The notes: a model not told the origin generated them from the sequence alone. DNA of 52,577 nt from GCA-2861595 sp035526335 (GCA_035526335.1 DATLCN010000023.1:1-52577); one strand, 5' to 3'. Counted from the stretch's first letter, positions 40,900 through 50,734 are shown. Program-made: numbers and translations.

Positions 40900-41685
40900 C
40901 TACGAGCACGCCGAGACGAAAGCGTTCACGGCCGCCGCGGGATCCTCGCTGGTGACCACGCTCTCCCCCACCAGCACCGCGTGATAGCCGCCTTCAAACA
41001 TCCGCAGTGCCTGCTCGGGGCCCTTGATGCCGGACTCGGCGACCCTGGTCAGGCCGGCGGGGATCTCCATTGCCAGCCGCAGGCCCCGATCAGCGTCAAC
41101 CTCGAAGGTCTGCAGGTCGCGCTGGTTGACGCCGATGAGGCTGGCGCCGGCACCGAGCGCCCTCTCCAGCTCTGTCTCGTCGTGGACCTCCACCAGAGCG
41201 TCGAGCGACAGTTCCTCGGCCAGTTGGATAAACCCTTCCAGCTCGCCACCGGCCAGGGCAGAGACGATGAGCAGGACGGCATCGGCCCCCATGAGACGGG
41301 CATCGCACACATCGCTCCCGGAAACCGTGAAGTCCTTGCGCAGGATCGGAATACCGACCGCTGACCGGGCCTCCACGAGATCCAGCGCCGATCCTCCGAA
41401 GTACTCCTCGTCGGTGAGTACCGAGATGGCCCGGGCGCCACCGTCGGCATACGCCTCGGCGAGCTTTCCGGCCGCCAACCCTGGCGGAGCCAGGTTTCCT
41501 CTCGACGGCGACCGTCGCTTGATCTCGGCGATCACCGCCAGCCCTCCACCCTCCCGCAGCGCAGCGGCGAAGGGCAGTGGCGCCGGCGTGTCGAGCGCCA
41601 TGTCCACGAGCTTGTCGAGCTTGCGGTAGTCCTCGGCCGCGGCTGCCCGGTGGGCGGCGACGATCGGGTCGAGGTAGGTGCCCAT
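40900..41685 (-). CDS. trpC: Indole-3-glycerol phosphate synthase
   Basis: 261 residues from ATG 41683-41685. LAVIAEIKRRSPSRGNLAP (catalytic Glu and Lys), ISVLTDEEYFGGSALDLVEA, PILRKDFTVS (catalytic Lys) and LIGVNQRDLQTFEVD, AESGIKGPEQALRM identify it. It is the first gene of trpCFBA. I found no leader peptide with tandem Trp codons in the 82 bases upstream. Confidence 0.95.
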   Translation of the reverse strand: MGTYLDPIVAAHRAAAAEDYRKLDKLVDMALDTPAPLPFAAALREGGGLAVIAEIKRRSPSRGNLAPPGLAAGKLAEAYADGGARAISVLTDEEYFGGSALDLVEARSAVGIPILRKDFTVSGSDVCDARLMGADAVLLIVSALAGGELEGFIQLAEELSLDALVEVHDETELERALGAGASLIGVNQRDLQTFEVDADRGLRLAMEIPAGLTRVAESGIKGPEQALRMFEGGYHAVLVGESVVTSEDPAAAVNAFVSACS

Positions 41686-41767
41686 GAACGAGCCAGCCTA
41701 CGGCCACCGAAGCGGCCGGCCGGGGCTGTATAGCGTGGCGTCGACACAGGCGAAGGGGATCCGGGTC

Positions 41768-42553
41768 ATGACCAACAGATTCATCGTGGCTCTCGCTTCG
41801 GTCGCTCTCCTGGGTTCGCTCGTCTCTTGCAGCGACGACGACGAGCCCAAGGCCGGCAATGGTGATGGGTCACCCGCCCCCAGCAGATCGGAGCTGCGGC
41901 AGTACTGCGGCAAGGTCCTCCAGGCCGAGACCTTCGCCTTCCCCCAGATCGCGGACCTGCCCGAAGCCGACAGGCCCGGTCGCCTCGTCGAGTACGCCCG
42001 AGAGCTTCGTCGCCTGGTCGACGAGGCCGCTGGCGCGGCGCCCACGGCAACGAAAGCCGATCTGCGGAAGGTCGCCGTCGCTCTCGACGAGGTCGTGAAG
42101 ACCAACGGCGACCTGGCCAGGAGGGGGACGCCGGCGGTGCGTGCCGCCTCAGCTCGGGCCCACACCTTCGAGCTGGCCAACTGCGGTTGGAGGCGGGTGG
42201 ACACCACCGCGGTGGAATTCACCTTCCAGGGCTTCCCGGAGACCATCCCCGCCGGCGTCGTCAGCTTCGAGCTGGCCAACAAGGGTGAGTTCGATCACGT
42301 GCTCGAGCTCTACCGGGTCGAGCAGGAGACCGTGTCCGGGCGGGAGACCCTGTCGAGGGGCGATCTCAGGAAAGAGGATCTGGCCAAGTTCAGGGACGTC
42401 GGCTCCGCTTTCGCCCGCGAGGGTGAGCAGGGCCACGTCGTCAGGGCGCTGCAGCCCGGGCGCTACGTCGCCGCGTGCCTCATCGCACTCAACAGCACCC
42501 CGCCGGCCACCCACGCCAGCAAGGGGATGCTGGCGGAGTTCACCGTCACGTAG
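41768..42553 (+). CDS. Lipoprotein with cupredoxin-like C-terminal domain
   Basis: 261 residues from ATG 41768. Lipobox LLGSLVSC with Cys at about residue 21, followed by an acidic DDDEP linker. A helical segment (DRPGRLVEYARELRRLVDEA) precedes a beta-rich part, VEFTFQGFPETIPAGVVSFE with LANKGEFDHVLELYRV, typical of cupredoxin-like domains (NxGxxxHxxx). Whether it binds copper is unclear because a full His/Cys/Met set is not evident. It is divergent from trpC, and its end overlaps uvrB tail to tail by 8 bases. Confidence 0.75.
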   Translation: MTNRFIVALASVALLGSLVSCSDDDEPKAGNGDGSPAPSRSELRQYCGKVLQAETFAFPQIADLPEADRPGRLVEYARELRRLVDEAAGAAPTATKADLRKVAVALDEVVKTNGDLARRGTPAVRAASARAHTFELANCGWRRVDTTAVEFTFQGFPETIPAGVVSFELANKGEFDHVLELYRVEQETVSGRETLSRGDLRKEDLAKFRDVGSAFAREGEQGHVVRALQPGRYVAACLIALNSTPPATHASKGMLAEFTVT

Positions 42554-44564
42554 CGCCGCTGACCTCGCGCAGCTCCCGCTTCAGGTCGTGGACCTCGTCC
42601 CGCAGGCGGGCGGCGTACTCGAAGCGCAGCTCCGCCGCCGCTTCGTGCATCTCCTCCTCGAGCGTCTGCACCAGACGACCCAATTCGTCCCGCGGCAACT
42701 CGGCGAAGTCGCTACGGTCACGCCGGCGCGAACGCCTGTCCGATCCAGGCCTGGGCGCCCCCTCGGCCGGGCGGAGGCTGGCCAGGATGTCGGTGACCGC
42801 CTTGCGGATGGTCTGGGGGTCGATTCCGTGCTCGGCGTTGTAGGCCTGCTGTAGGTGACGGCGGCGGCGGGTCTCCGAGATGGCCCGCTGCATCGAGTCG
42901 GTGACGTTGTCCGCGTACATGAGCACCTGGCCGTCGACGTTGCGGGCGGCCCGGCCGATGGTCTGGATGAGCGACGTCTCGCTGCGCAAAAAGCCCTCCT
43001 TGTCGGCGTCGAGGATGGCCACGAGGGAGACCTCGGGCAGGTCGAGGCCCTCCCGCAGGAGGTTGATCCCCACCAGCACGTCGAACTCGCCGAGACGCAG
43101 GTCCCGCAGGATCTCGATGCGCTCGATGGTGTCGATGTTGGAGTGCAGATAGCGGACCTTGAGCCCCATCTCCAGGAGGTAGTCGGTGAGGTCCTCGGCC
43201 ATCTTCTTGGTCAGCGTGGTGACCAGGACCCGTGCCCCCACGGCCACCCGTGCGTTGATGTTCTCGATGAGATCGTCGATCTGACCCTTGGTGGGCCTGA
43301 TGACCACGTCGGGGTCGACGAGCCCGGTCGGCCGGACGATCTGCTCGACCACCTGTGACGACTGGCTGATCTCGTACTTCGACGGTGTGGCCGACAGGTA
43401 GATGCACTGGTTGATCCGTTGGAAGAACTCGTCGAAGCGGAGCGGCCGGTTGTCGGCGGCGGAGGGCAGCCGGAAGCCGTGCTCGACGAGGGTCTCCTTT
43501 CGGGAGCGGTCGCCCTCGTACTGGCCGTGCAATTGCGGCACGGTCACGTGCGACTCGTCCACCACCAGCAGCCAGTCGGAGCCGAAGAAGTCCATCAGGG
43601 TGTGGGGCGGCTGCCCGGGGGCTCGACCGTCGATGTGGCGGCTGTAGTTCTCGATGCCGTTGCAGGCCCCGATCTCGGCCATCATCTCCAGGTCGTACTG
43701 CGTGCGCATGCGCAGGCGCTGTGCCTCGAGCAGCTTGCCCTCCTTCTCGAACTGGGCCAGGCGCTGCTGGAGTTCCACCTCGATCTGCCCGATGGCCCGG
43801 CGCATGCGCTCGTCGCCGGCCACGTAGTGGGTGGCCGGGAAGACGGCCAGCTCCTCCACCTCGCCGAGCAGCTCACCGGTGAGGGTGTCCACTTGGGTGA
43901 TCCGCTCGACCTCGTCGCCGAACAGCTCGATCCGCACGGCGAACTCCTCGTACGCCGGATGGACCTCGATGGTGTCCCCCCTCACCCTGAACTTGCCGCG
44001 GACCAGGTTGTGGTCGTTGCGCTCGTACTGCAGCTCCACCAGCTGCTTCAGGATGGAGCGATGGTCCCGTTCCATTCCCGGCGACAGCAGCAGCACCTGG
44101 CGGGCGTACTCCTCGGGCGATCCCAGGCCGTAGATGCAGGAGACCGAGGCGACGACGATGACGTCCTGGCGGGCGAGCAGCGCCGCCGTCGTGGAGTGGC
44201 GGAGCCGGTCCACCTCGTCGTTGATCGAGCTGTCCTTCTCGATGTAGGTGTCGCTGGAGGGGAGGTAGGCCTCGGGCTGGTAGTAGTCGTAGTAGCTGAC
44301 GAAGTACTCGACCCGGTTGTGGGGGAAGAACTCCCGGAACTCGTTCGCCAGCTGCGCGGCCAGGGACTTGTTCGGCGCGATCACCAGGGTCGGCTTCTGC
44401 ACCTGCTCGATCGTCCAGGCGATCGTGGCCGATTTCCCGGACCCGGTGATGCCCAACAGGGTCTGGAACCTGTCCCTGCGCCGCACCCCCTCGGTCAAGG
44501 CGGCGATGGCCGCCGGCTGGTCACCGGCCGGCTCGAAGTCGGAGACGACTTTGAACGGCGGCAC
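42546..44564 (-). CDS. uvrB: Excinuclease ABC subunit B
   Basis: 672 residues from ATG 44562-44564. Walker A TLLGITGSGKSAT, the beta-hairpin YFVSYYDYYQPEAYLPSSD, IEKDSSINDEVDRLRHSTT, DESHV (helicase motif II), GINLLREGLDLPEVSLVAIL and QTIGRAARN (motif VI). A C-terminal UVR domain (LEEEMHEAAAELRFEYAARL) binds UvrC. It is the damage-verification helicase of nucleotide excision repair. It is full length and located downstream of coaE. Confidence 0.97.
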   Translation of the reverse strand: MPPFKVVSDFEPAGDQPAAIAALTEGVRRRDRFQTLLGITGSGKSATIAWTIEQVQKPTLVIAPNKSLAAQLANEFREFFPHNRVEYFVSYYDYYQPEAYLPSSDTYIEKDSSINDEVDRLRHSTTAALLARQDVIVVASVSCIYGLGSPEEYARQVLLLSPGMERDHRSILKQLVELQYERNDHNLVRGKFRVRGDTIEVHPAYEEFAVRIELFGDEVERITQVDTLTGELLGEVEELAVFPATHYVAGDERMRRAIGQIEVELQQRLAQFEKEGKLLEAQRLRMRTQYDLEMMAEIGACNGIENYSRHIDGRAPGQPPHTLMDFFGSDWLLVVDESHVTVPQLHGQYEGDRSRKETLVEHGFRLPSAADNRPLRFDEFFQRINQCIYLSATPSKYEISQSSQVVEQIVRPTGLVDPDVVIRPTKGQIDDLIENINARVAVGARVLVTTLTKKMAEDLTDYLLEMGLKVRYLHSNIDTIERIEILRDLRLGEFDVLVGINLLREGLDLPEVSLVAILDADKEGFLRSETSLIQTIGRAARNVDGQVLMYADNVTDSMQRAISETRRRRHLQQAYNAEHGIDPQTIRKAVTDILASLRPAEGAPRPGSDRRSRRRDRSDFAELPRDELGRLVQTLEEEMHEAAAELRFEYAARLRDEVHDLKRELREVSGAT

Positions 44565-44706
44565 CGGTCAATCGTACCGGCGCCCGGCGCCTTACCGTCA
44601 GCCCCCGGAGCCCGCGCAGTCCACCACGGCACCCCTATGGCCACGGCCGGGAAGAGCACGACGAGACCGGCCGGCCTGGTCGGAAGTAGGCAGCTTGGCC
44701 GGTGGG

Positions 44707-45315
44707 TCACCCGGTGCGGGTGAGGCTCTCGATCCAGGACCAGCAGCGGTCCACCTGGACTTCGAGGTTTTCCCAGCTCCCGGAGTTGTCGATCACGAAG
44801 TCGGCCAGGGCGAGTCGCTCGTCCCTCGTCGCCTGGGCGGCCATGCGGGAACGGACATCGGCCTCGACCATTGTCCGGTGGTCCACGAGGCGGCGCACGG
44901 CGACGTCCTGGGGGCAGTCGACCACCACCACCGCAGCGCATCGCGCGCGGGCCCGCTCGGTCTCCACCAGCAGAGGAACGTCGAGGATGACGACGTGGTC
45001 GGTGGCAGCCTCGGCGGACAGCTTCTCCCCGACCACCACCGCGATGACCGGGTGGGTCAGGGCATTGAGATCAGCCAGAGCAGAAGGGTCGGTGAACACC
45101 ATGGCGGCCAGGCCGGACCGGTCGATGGTGCCATCGGGGCCCACCACTCCGGGACCAAAGCGCTCGACGACGCCGTCGTACGCCGGCCCCCCGGGAGCCA
45201 CGACCTCACGGGCGATCAGGTCGGCGTCGACCACCACCGCGCCCCGATGGGCCAGCATCGCCGACACCGTCGACTTCCCCGACCCGATGCCCCCGGTCAG
45301 CCCGACGACCAGCAC
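44707..45315 (-). CDS. coaE: Dephospho-CoA kinase
   Basis: 202 residues from ATG 45313-45315. P-loop VVGLTGGIGSGKSTVSAML at residues 3-21, VVVDADLIAREVVAPGGPAY (substrate Asp region), HPVI and LDVPLLVET. It catalyses the last step of CoA synthesis. It sits 88 bases downstream of rpsA in the conserved polA-rpsA-coaE-uvrB order. Confidence 0.95.
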   Translation of the reverse strand: MLVVGLTGGIGSGKSTVSAMLAHRGAVVVDADLIAREVVAPGGPAYDGVVERFGPGVVGPDGTIDRSGLAAMVFTDPSALADLNALTHPVIAVVVGEKLSAEAATDHVVILDVPLLVETERARARCAAVVVVDCPQDVAVRRLVDHRTMVEADVRSRMAAQATRDERLALADFVIDNSGSWENLEVQVDRCWSWIESLTRTG

Positions 45316-45403
45316 TCAGGGCATCCCTTCGGAGCCAAGGAGGCGTGTGCGCCAGCGTCAGCCCGTCCGTGCGCCCCCGAATGATCGGCTGCACGGCGGT
45401 GCC

Positions 45404-47122
45404 TCACTCCGGCGTGGGCGGCACCTCGCCGGCATCGGGGCCGGAAGTGGCGGACGCCGGCGACAGGGCGTCGCCGGTGGCCTCGGCCTCGGCGAGAGCC
45501 TCTGCTTCTGGTTCGGAGACGTGTTCCGCCGAGGGGGCACCCTCGGAGACGAGCGCCTCGGGAACGTGCCGTTCTCGGAGCGGATCCGGCTCGCCGGCAA
45601 CGTGCTCGCCACCAGGTACGGCCTGCTCGCCCAGCTCGGCGGCGTAGTCCGCCCACGCGGCCTGGGCCTCGGTCTCGGGCTCGAAGACGATGGGCCCGAT
45701 GTAGTTGCCGGACTCGTCGTAGGCGTGTTCCCCGAAGTGCTCGCGGTATTCAGCCGCCACCTCGCCACCCTCGGCCGCCTGCTTGATCGACAGGCTGATG
45801 CGCCGGCGCTGAAGGTCGATGTCGATGATCTTGACCCACAGCTCCTCGCCCGGCGTGACGACCTGCTCGGGCAGGTCGACGTGGTGGGCCGCCATCTCCG
45901 ATATGTGGACCAGGCCCTCGATGCCTTCGCCCACCTGAACGAAGGCGCCGAATGGAACCAGCTTGGTGACCCGGCCGTAGACCAGCTCGCCCACCCGATG
46001 GGCGTTGGCGAACTCCTGCCACGGATCCTGCTGGGTCGCCTTGAGCGACAGGCTGATGCGCTCCTTGTCGAGATCGACGTCGAGCACCTGCACGAGGATC
46101 TCGTCACCCACGGCCACGACCGAACCGGGGTGGTCGACGTGCTTCCACGACAGCTCGGACACGTGCACGAGGCCGTCCATGCCGCCGAGGTCCACGAAGG
46201 CGCCGAAGTTGACCACCGACGAAACCACACCCTTGCGGGTCTCGCCGGGCTTGAGGTTGTCGAGGAACTCCTCGCGCTGCTCCTTCTGGGTCTCCTCCAG
46301 CCATGCCCGCCGGGAGAGCACGACGTTGTTGCGGTTCTTGTCCAGCTCGATGATCTTGGCCTCGAGGGTCCGGCCGACGTAGGGCAGCAGGTCACGCACC
46401 CGGCGCAGCTCGACCAGCGACGCGGGAAGGAACCCGCGCAGGCCGATGTCGAGGATGAGGCCGCCCTTGACGACCTCGATCACCGGGCCGGAGACCATGC
46501 CCTCGGACTCCTTGATCTTCTCGATGGTGCCCCACGCCCGCTCGTACTGGGCCCGCTTCTTGGACAGGACCAGCCGCCCCTCCTTGTCCTCCTTCTGCAG
46601 GACAAGGGCCTCGATCTCCTCGCCCAACGACACGATCTCGCTCGGATCGACGTCGTGGCGGATGGACAGCTCCCGAGCGGGAATGACACCCTCGGACTTG
46701 AACCCGATGTCGAGCAGGACCTCGTCCCGGTCGACCTTGACCACCGTTCCCTTGACGATGTCGCCGTCGTCGAACTGCACGATGGTGCCGGCGATGGCGT
46801 CCTCGAAGGACACGCCGCCGAGGTCGTCGGCCACGATCTGCTTGGGCGTGTAGGTGCCCAGCTCGTCGAAGGTCCCGGGCGTACCCGCGACGGCCGGCGT
46901 GACCTCGGGAGAAGCCGGCGTGGCCTCGGGAGAAGCCGGCGTGACCTCCGGAGAAGCCGGCGTGGCCTCGGGAGAAGCCGGCGCGACCTCGGGAGAAGCC
47001 GGCGTGGCCTCGGGAGAAGCCTCGGTGGCGGCCATCTCCTCGGCAGCTGCCTCAGCAGAAGCCTCGTCGGTTGCGGCGGTGGCCTCGGGGACAGCGGGGG
47101 AATCGGGGGACAGGTCGGACAT
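45404..47122 (-). CDS. rpsA: 30S ribosomal protein S1 with repeat-bearing N-terminal extension
   Basis: 572 residues from ATG 47120-47122. Four S1/OB domains: about 110-180 (GDIVKGTVVKVDRDEVLLDI), 195-262, 282-350 (RKGVVSSVVNFGAFVDLGGM) and 367-435 (GELVYGRVTKLVPFGAFVQV). They give the usual actinobacterial S1 core. The first 80 residues are disordered, Ala/Glu/Pro-rich, and contain six tandem 7-residue units (ASPEATP/ASPEVTP/ASPEVAP) encoded by exact 21-bp repeats. The C-terminal 130 residues are acidic. S1 docks mRNA on the 30S subunit; the extension is unusual. Confidence 0.95.
   Translation of the reverse strand: MSDLSPDSPAVPEATAATDEASAEAAAEEMAATEASPEATPASPEVAPASPEATPASPEVTPASPEATPASPEVTPAVAGTPGTFDELGTYTPKQIVADDLGGVSFEDAIAGTIVQFDDGDIVKGTVVKVDRDEVLLDIGFKSEGVIPARELSIRHDVDPSEIVSLGEEIEALVLQKEDKEGRLVLSKKRAQYERAWGTIEKIKESEGMVSGPVIEVVKGGLILDIGLRGFLPASLVELRRVRDLLPYVGRTLEAKIIELDKNRNNVVLSRRAWLEETQKEQREEFLDNLKPGETRKGVVSSVVNFGAFVDLGGMDGLVHVSELSWKHVDHPGSVVAVGDEILVQVLDVDLDKERISLSLKATQQDPWQEFANAHRVGELVYGRVTKLVPFGAFVQVGEGIEGLVHISEMAAHHVDLPEQVVTPGEELWVKIIDIDLQRRRISLSIKQAAEGGEVAAEYREHFGEHAYDESGNYIGPIVFEPETEAQAAWADYAAELGEQAVPGGEHVAGEPDPLRERHVPEALVSEGAPSAEHVSEPEAEALAEAEATGDALSPASATSGPDAGEVPPTPE
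46896..47021 (-). repeat. Six-copy 21-bp tandem repeat inside rpsA
   Basis: On the plus strand six units of ggcgtgacctcgggagaagcc type (variants at two or three positions) run end to end. Each encodes A-S-P-E-(A/V)-(T/A)-P on the minus strand. Units 1, 3 and 5 carry Val codons and 2, 4 and 6 Ala codons, so the higher-order unit may be 42 bp. Confidence 0.9.
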
Positions 47123-47170
47123 GCGCTAGGTAGCTCTCTTTCCGGACAGGGGCACCGACGAGCGTACTAC

Positions 47171-49864
47171 TCAGCCCTTGGCGTCGGCCCAGGTCGCGCC
47201 CCAGGACAGGTTCACCTCCAGGGGAACGCGTAGCTCGCAGGCGAAGCGCATCGCCTCGAGGGTGATCCCACTGGCGACGTCGTGCTCCTCGGGCGGGACC
47301 TCCAGGATCACCTCGTCGTGGACCTGGAGGACGAGGCGGCTTCGCAGACCCTCGTGTACCAGCGCGCGGTCGAGCCGCACCAGGGCGACTTTGAAGATGT
47401 CCGCCGCCAGCCCCTGGATGCCGGCGTTCATGGCCTGGCGCTCACCCGCCTGGCGTATTCGGAAGTTCGACGACGACAGCTCGGGGATCATGCGGCGGCG
47501 GCCGAACAGGGTCTCGGTGTAGCCCCGCTGGCGAGCCTCCTCGACCGTCCGCTCCATGTAGGCCCGCACACTCGGAAAAGCCTCGAAGTATGCGTTGAGG
47601 ATCTTAGAGGCCTCGTCCACGGCGATGCCCAGCCTCTGGGCCAGCCCGAACGATTCCATTCCGTAGGCCAGGCCGTAGGAAACCATCTTTGCTTTCGACC
47701 GTTGTGCCCGTGTGACGTCCGCTTCCTCGACGCCGAAGACCCGCGCTGCGGTGACGGTGTGGATGTCGGTGCCGGCGGCGAACGCCTCGACGAGTCCGGG
47801 GTCCTCGGCCAGGTGGGCGATCACCCGCAGCTCGATCTGGTTGTAGTCGGCAATGAGCAGCTCCCACCCCTCTTCAGGGATGAACGCCCGTCGGAAACGC
47901 CGTCCTTCCTCGGTGCGGATGGGGATGTTGTGCAGGTTGGGCCGGTCGGAGGAGAGCCGTCCGGTGCGGGCCACCGTCTGCTGGAACGTGGCGTGGATGC
48001 GGCCGTCGGCGGAGATCTCGGCCAGCAGGCTCAGCCCGTAGGTGGATCGCAGCTTCTCGACCTCCCGGTAACGCAGCAGCAGGTCCACGATGGGGTGCTG
48101 GCCCTTCAACTTCTCCAGCGACGAGGCGTCGGTGGAGAAGCCGGTCTTGGTCTTCTTCTGGGGCTGAAGGCCCAACTCGTCGAACAGCACGGCCCGGAGC
48201 TGCTTTGTGGAGTTGACGAGGAAAGGGTGCCCGGCCAGCGCCTGGACCTCGCGGTCTAGGTGGTGGACCTCCTCGGTCAGGCCCTGGACGAGGTCCCGCA
48301 GGTAGGCGTCGTCGACCCTCACACCCACCTTCTCCATGCGCGCCAGCACCGGTACGAGTGGGCGCTCGATGTCGTCGTAGAGGGCCCGCAGTCCCCTGGC
48401 GTCCAGGGCGACACGGAGGGGCGGCGCCAGGCGGGCGACGGCGGCTGCCCGTCGTGCCGTCTCGGCCGCGACATCGGGTGCCGATCCGTCGAGATCGAGC
48501 TGGCCCGGCGGAGGGGCATCCGGAGCGCGCAGCTCGAGCTGGGCGTAGCGGGCACAGAGGTCCTCGAGCAGGTAGGCCGACTCGGCCGGGTCCACCAGAT
48601 AGGCGGCCAGGGCGGTGTCCAGGTCGAGGTTGCCCACCTCGATGCCGTGGCGGTCCAACCCCCGCATGAGCTCCTTGGCCCGATGGGCCTGCAATGGGGG
48701 GCCATCGGCGGTCAACAGCCGGTTCAGAGCGACGACCACGGCGGGGTCGTCGAGGAGATCCGCGTCGAGCCAGTAGGAGGCGTCGTGATCGGCGGCGAGG
48801 GCCAGGCCGGCGAGGTCGGAGGCAACCTCCTGGCCCGCCCAGGCCACCGCAGCGGAGACAGCACCACCTGCCGTCCTCAGCATCTCGACGGCGGAAACGG
48901 CGTCGTCGCCAGAGCCGAGACGGTGCACGTCCACCTCGAAAGGCAGGGCCGCTGCCCCATGGCGACCGGCGCCGGCACCGGCCTCAGTGCCGGTCCCGGT
49001 GGCTTCCAGCAACCGGTCCCAGAGGGTGCGGAACTCGAGGAAGTTGAAAAGGATGCGAACCTCGTCGATGTCCCAGCCGCCCATCTTCAGCTCGGCGACG
49101 TCGCACTCGATGGCCATGTCCCGGACCAGCGGTGTCGCTTGCGCGTTCTTGCGTACCTGGGCCTCGTGGGCGGCGAGGTTCTCCCTGAGCTTCGGGCTCA
49201 GCTTCCCGAGGTTGGCGAACACCCCGTCGAGATCGCCGTAGTCGTTGATGAGCCTGGCCGCCGTCTTCTCACCCACTCCGGGCACGCCGGGCAGGTTGTC
49301 CGAGGGATCGCCGCGCAACGCGGCGTACTGCGGGTAATCGGCAGGATCCACTCCGGTGCGGGCTCTGATGCCGGATTCGTCGTACAGGACGTAGTCGCTG
49401 ACCCCCCGGCGGTTGTAGAGCACGCGGACGTGGGGATCCTCGACCAGTTGGTACTCGTCCCGGTCACCGGTGACGATGATCACGTCGTCACCCCGGTCGC
49501 GGGCCTGGGTGGCGAGAGTGGCCACGATGTCGTCGGCCTCGTAGCCGGCCACCTCGAGGAGAGGGATCTTGAGAACCTCGACGACCTGGCGGACCAGGCC
49601 GAGCTGCTGGCGGAGGATGTCCGGCGCCTCGCTGCGACCGGCCTTGTAGTCGTCCACGATGGCGTGGCGGAAGGTCGGCTCCGGACGGTCGAAGGCGACG
49701 GCGATGCCGTCTGGCTTGTGGTCCTTGAGGAGGTTCACGAGCATCGAAGTGAAGCCGAAGACGGCGTTCGTCACCTGGCCTGATGCCGTGGCCATGTCAG
49801 TCGGAAGGGCGAAGAAGGCCCTGTAGGCCAGGCTGTTGCCGTCCAGTAACAGGATCTTCGCCAT
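47171..49864 (-). CDS. polA: DNA polymerase I
   Basis: 897 residues from ATG 49862-49864. The 5'-nuclease domain (about 1-300) has LLLDGNSLAYRAFFAL, VAGYEADDIVATLATQA and VPGVGEKTAARLINDYGD. The polymerase domain has motif A LLIADYNQIELRVIAHLAED, motif B RSKAKMVSYGLAYGMESFG and motif C LVLQVHDEVILEVP. The middle domain lacks the DxE of the 3'-5' exonuclease (VSAAVAWAG in its place), so proofreading is probably absent, as in mycobacterial PolA. It functions in Okazaki-fragment and repair synthesis. It is divergent from the ANTAR gene. Confidence 0.97.
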   Translation of the reverse strand: MAKILLLDGNSLAYRAFFALPTDMATASGQVTNAVFGFTSMLVNLLKDHKPDGIAVAFDRPEPTFRHAIVDDYKAGRSEAPDILRQQLGLVRQVVEVLKIPLLEVAGYEADDIVATLATQARDRGDDVIIVTGDRDEYQLVEDPHVRVLYNRRGVSDYVLYDESGIRARTGVDPADYPQYAALRGDPSDNLPGVPGVGEKTAARLINDYGDLDGVFANLGKLSPKLRENLAAHEAQVRKNAQATPLVRDMAIECDVAELKMGGWDIDEVRILFNFLEFRTLWDRLLEATGTGTEAGAGAGRHGAAALPFEVDVHRLGSGDDAVSAVEMLRTAGGAVSAAVAWAGQEVASDLAGLALAADHDASYWLDADLLDDPAVVVALNRLLTADGPPLQAHRAKELMRGLDRHGIEVGNLDLDTALAAYLVDPAESAYLLEDLCARYAQLELRAPDAPPPGQLDLDGSAPDVAAETARRAAAVARLAPPLRVALDARGLRALYDDIERPLVPVLARMEKVGVRVDDAYLRDLVQGLTEEVHHLDREVQALAGHPFLVNSTKQLRAVLFDELGLQPQKKTKTGFSTDASSLEKLKGQHPIVDLLLRYREVEKLRSTYGLSLLAEISADGRIHATFQQTVARTGRLSSDRPNLHNIPIRTEEGRRFRRAFIPEEGWELLIADYNQIELRVIAHLAEDPGLVEAFAAGTDIHTVTAARVFGVEEADVTRAQRSKAKMVSYGLAYGMESFGLAQRLGIAVDEASKILNAYFEAFPSVRAYMERTVEEARQRGYTETLFGRRRMIPELSSSNFRIRQAGERQAMNAGIQGLAADIFKVALVRLDRALVHEGLRSRLVLQVHDEVILEVPPEEHDVASGITLEAMRFACELRVPLEVNLSWGATWADAKG

Positions 49865-49999
49865 CTCCCCCCGATGCTACGGCTCTGCCCCGTAATGACC
49901 GGGCCGGCCATATCACTGGTATCCTCGTCCGCGAGTCCAATCCGATTCTTCAGCCCACGTGGGACGTGAACAGGCTCCATTCGATTGCGGAGCTTCCAC

Positions 50000-50734
50000 G
50001 TGCCCAACCAACCGGATCATCTTGCGCAGAGCGTCGCCGCCCTGTCCCGCTTCTTCGTCGGCGACGGCACCCTCGCCGAAACCCTGCTGAGAGTGGCCGA
50101 ACTGTCCCAGCAGGCAGTGCCGGGCGCCGATTTCGCCGGGATCACCATGCTGGTGGAGGGCAGACCGAGAACAGGCATCTTCACCGACGAGGCATCCCCC
50201 GACCTGGACGCCACCCAGTACGAAACCGGAGTCGGCCCGTGCCTCGACGCCTTTCGCCACCAGACCATCTACCGCATCGACTCGACCGAAAAGGACACCA
50301 CCTGGCCCGCCTTCAGCGAGGCGGCGTCGGCGCGTGGCGTGAAGAGCACGTTGTCGCTCCCCCTGGTCGCCAACCACGAAGGTGTGGGCGCGCTCAATCT
50401 GTACTCGAGGTTCGAGGGGGCGTTCTCCGACGAGGACGAAGAGGTGGGCATGCAGTTCGCCAACCAGGCCGGCATCGTGCTGGCCAACGCCCAGGCTTAC
50501 TGGGACGCCCATCAGCTCAGCCAGGACCTGAACGAGGCGATGAAGTCCCGGGCTGTCATCGAGCAGGCCAAGGGGATCCTCATGGCCCAGGGGCGTAACG
50601 CCGACGAGGCCTTCCAGATCCTCGTGCGGGCGTCCCAGAGGGAGAACATCAAGCTCCGCGAAGTGGCGGCCGGGCTGGTCAACCAGGCCGAGCACCGCCG
50701 GCCGCCGGTTCAGACCTCCGACCGCCCCGCCTGA
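50000..50734 (+). CDS. GAF-ANTAR domain regulator
   Basis: 244 residues from GTG 50000, preferred because ggag lies seven bases upstream; a TTG at 49985 is the alternative. A GAF domain (about 35-165; PGADFAGITMLVEGRPRTGI, ETGVGPCLDAFRHQTIYRID) is followed by an ANTAR domain (SRAVIEQAKGILMAQGRNAD, EAFQILVRASQRENIKLREV). ANTAR proteins bind paired RNA hexaloop hairpins to prevent termination. The GAF ligand is unknown. No obvious ANTAR target hairpin pair was identified nearby. Confidence 0.88.
   Translation: MPNQPDHLAQSVAALSRFFVGDGTLAETLLRVAELSQQAVPGADFAGITMLVEGRPRTGIFTDEASPDLDATQYETGVGPCLDAFRHQTIYRIDSTEKDTTWPAFSEAASARGVKSTLSLPLVANHEGVGALNLYSRFEGAFSDEDEEVGMQFANQAGIVLANAQAYWDAHQLSQDLNEAMKSRAVIEQAKGILMAQGRNADEAFQILVRASQRENIKLREVAAGLVNQAEHRRPPVQTSDRPA

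Noticed and set aside
44565..44706. Possible small gene between uvrB and coaE
   Set aside because: Frames here merely extend antisense noise; no start with a ribosome site or conserved pattern was seen.
46896..47021. CRISPR-like array
   Set aside because: The units are contiguous without spacers, in frame and coding inside rpsA.
44702..47233. 843-codon plus-strand frame across coaE and rpsA
   Set aside because: Antisense shadow of two certain genes. The apparent LGRSRRG-type repeats are just the reverse reading of the rpsA 21-bp repeat.
48260..49783. 507-codon plus-strand frame
   Set aside because: Antisense to polA, with no motif.
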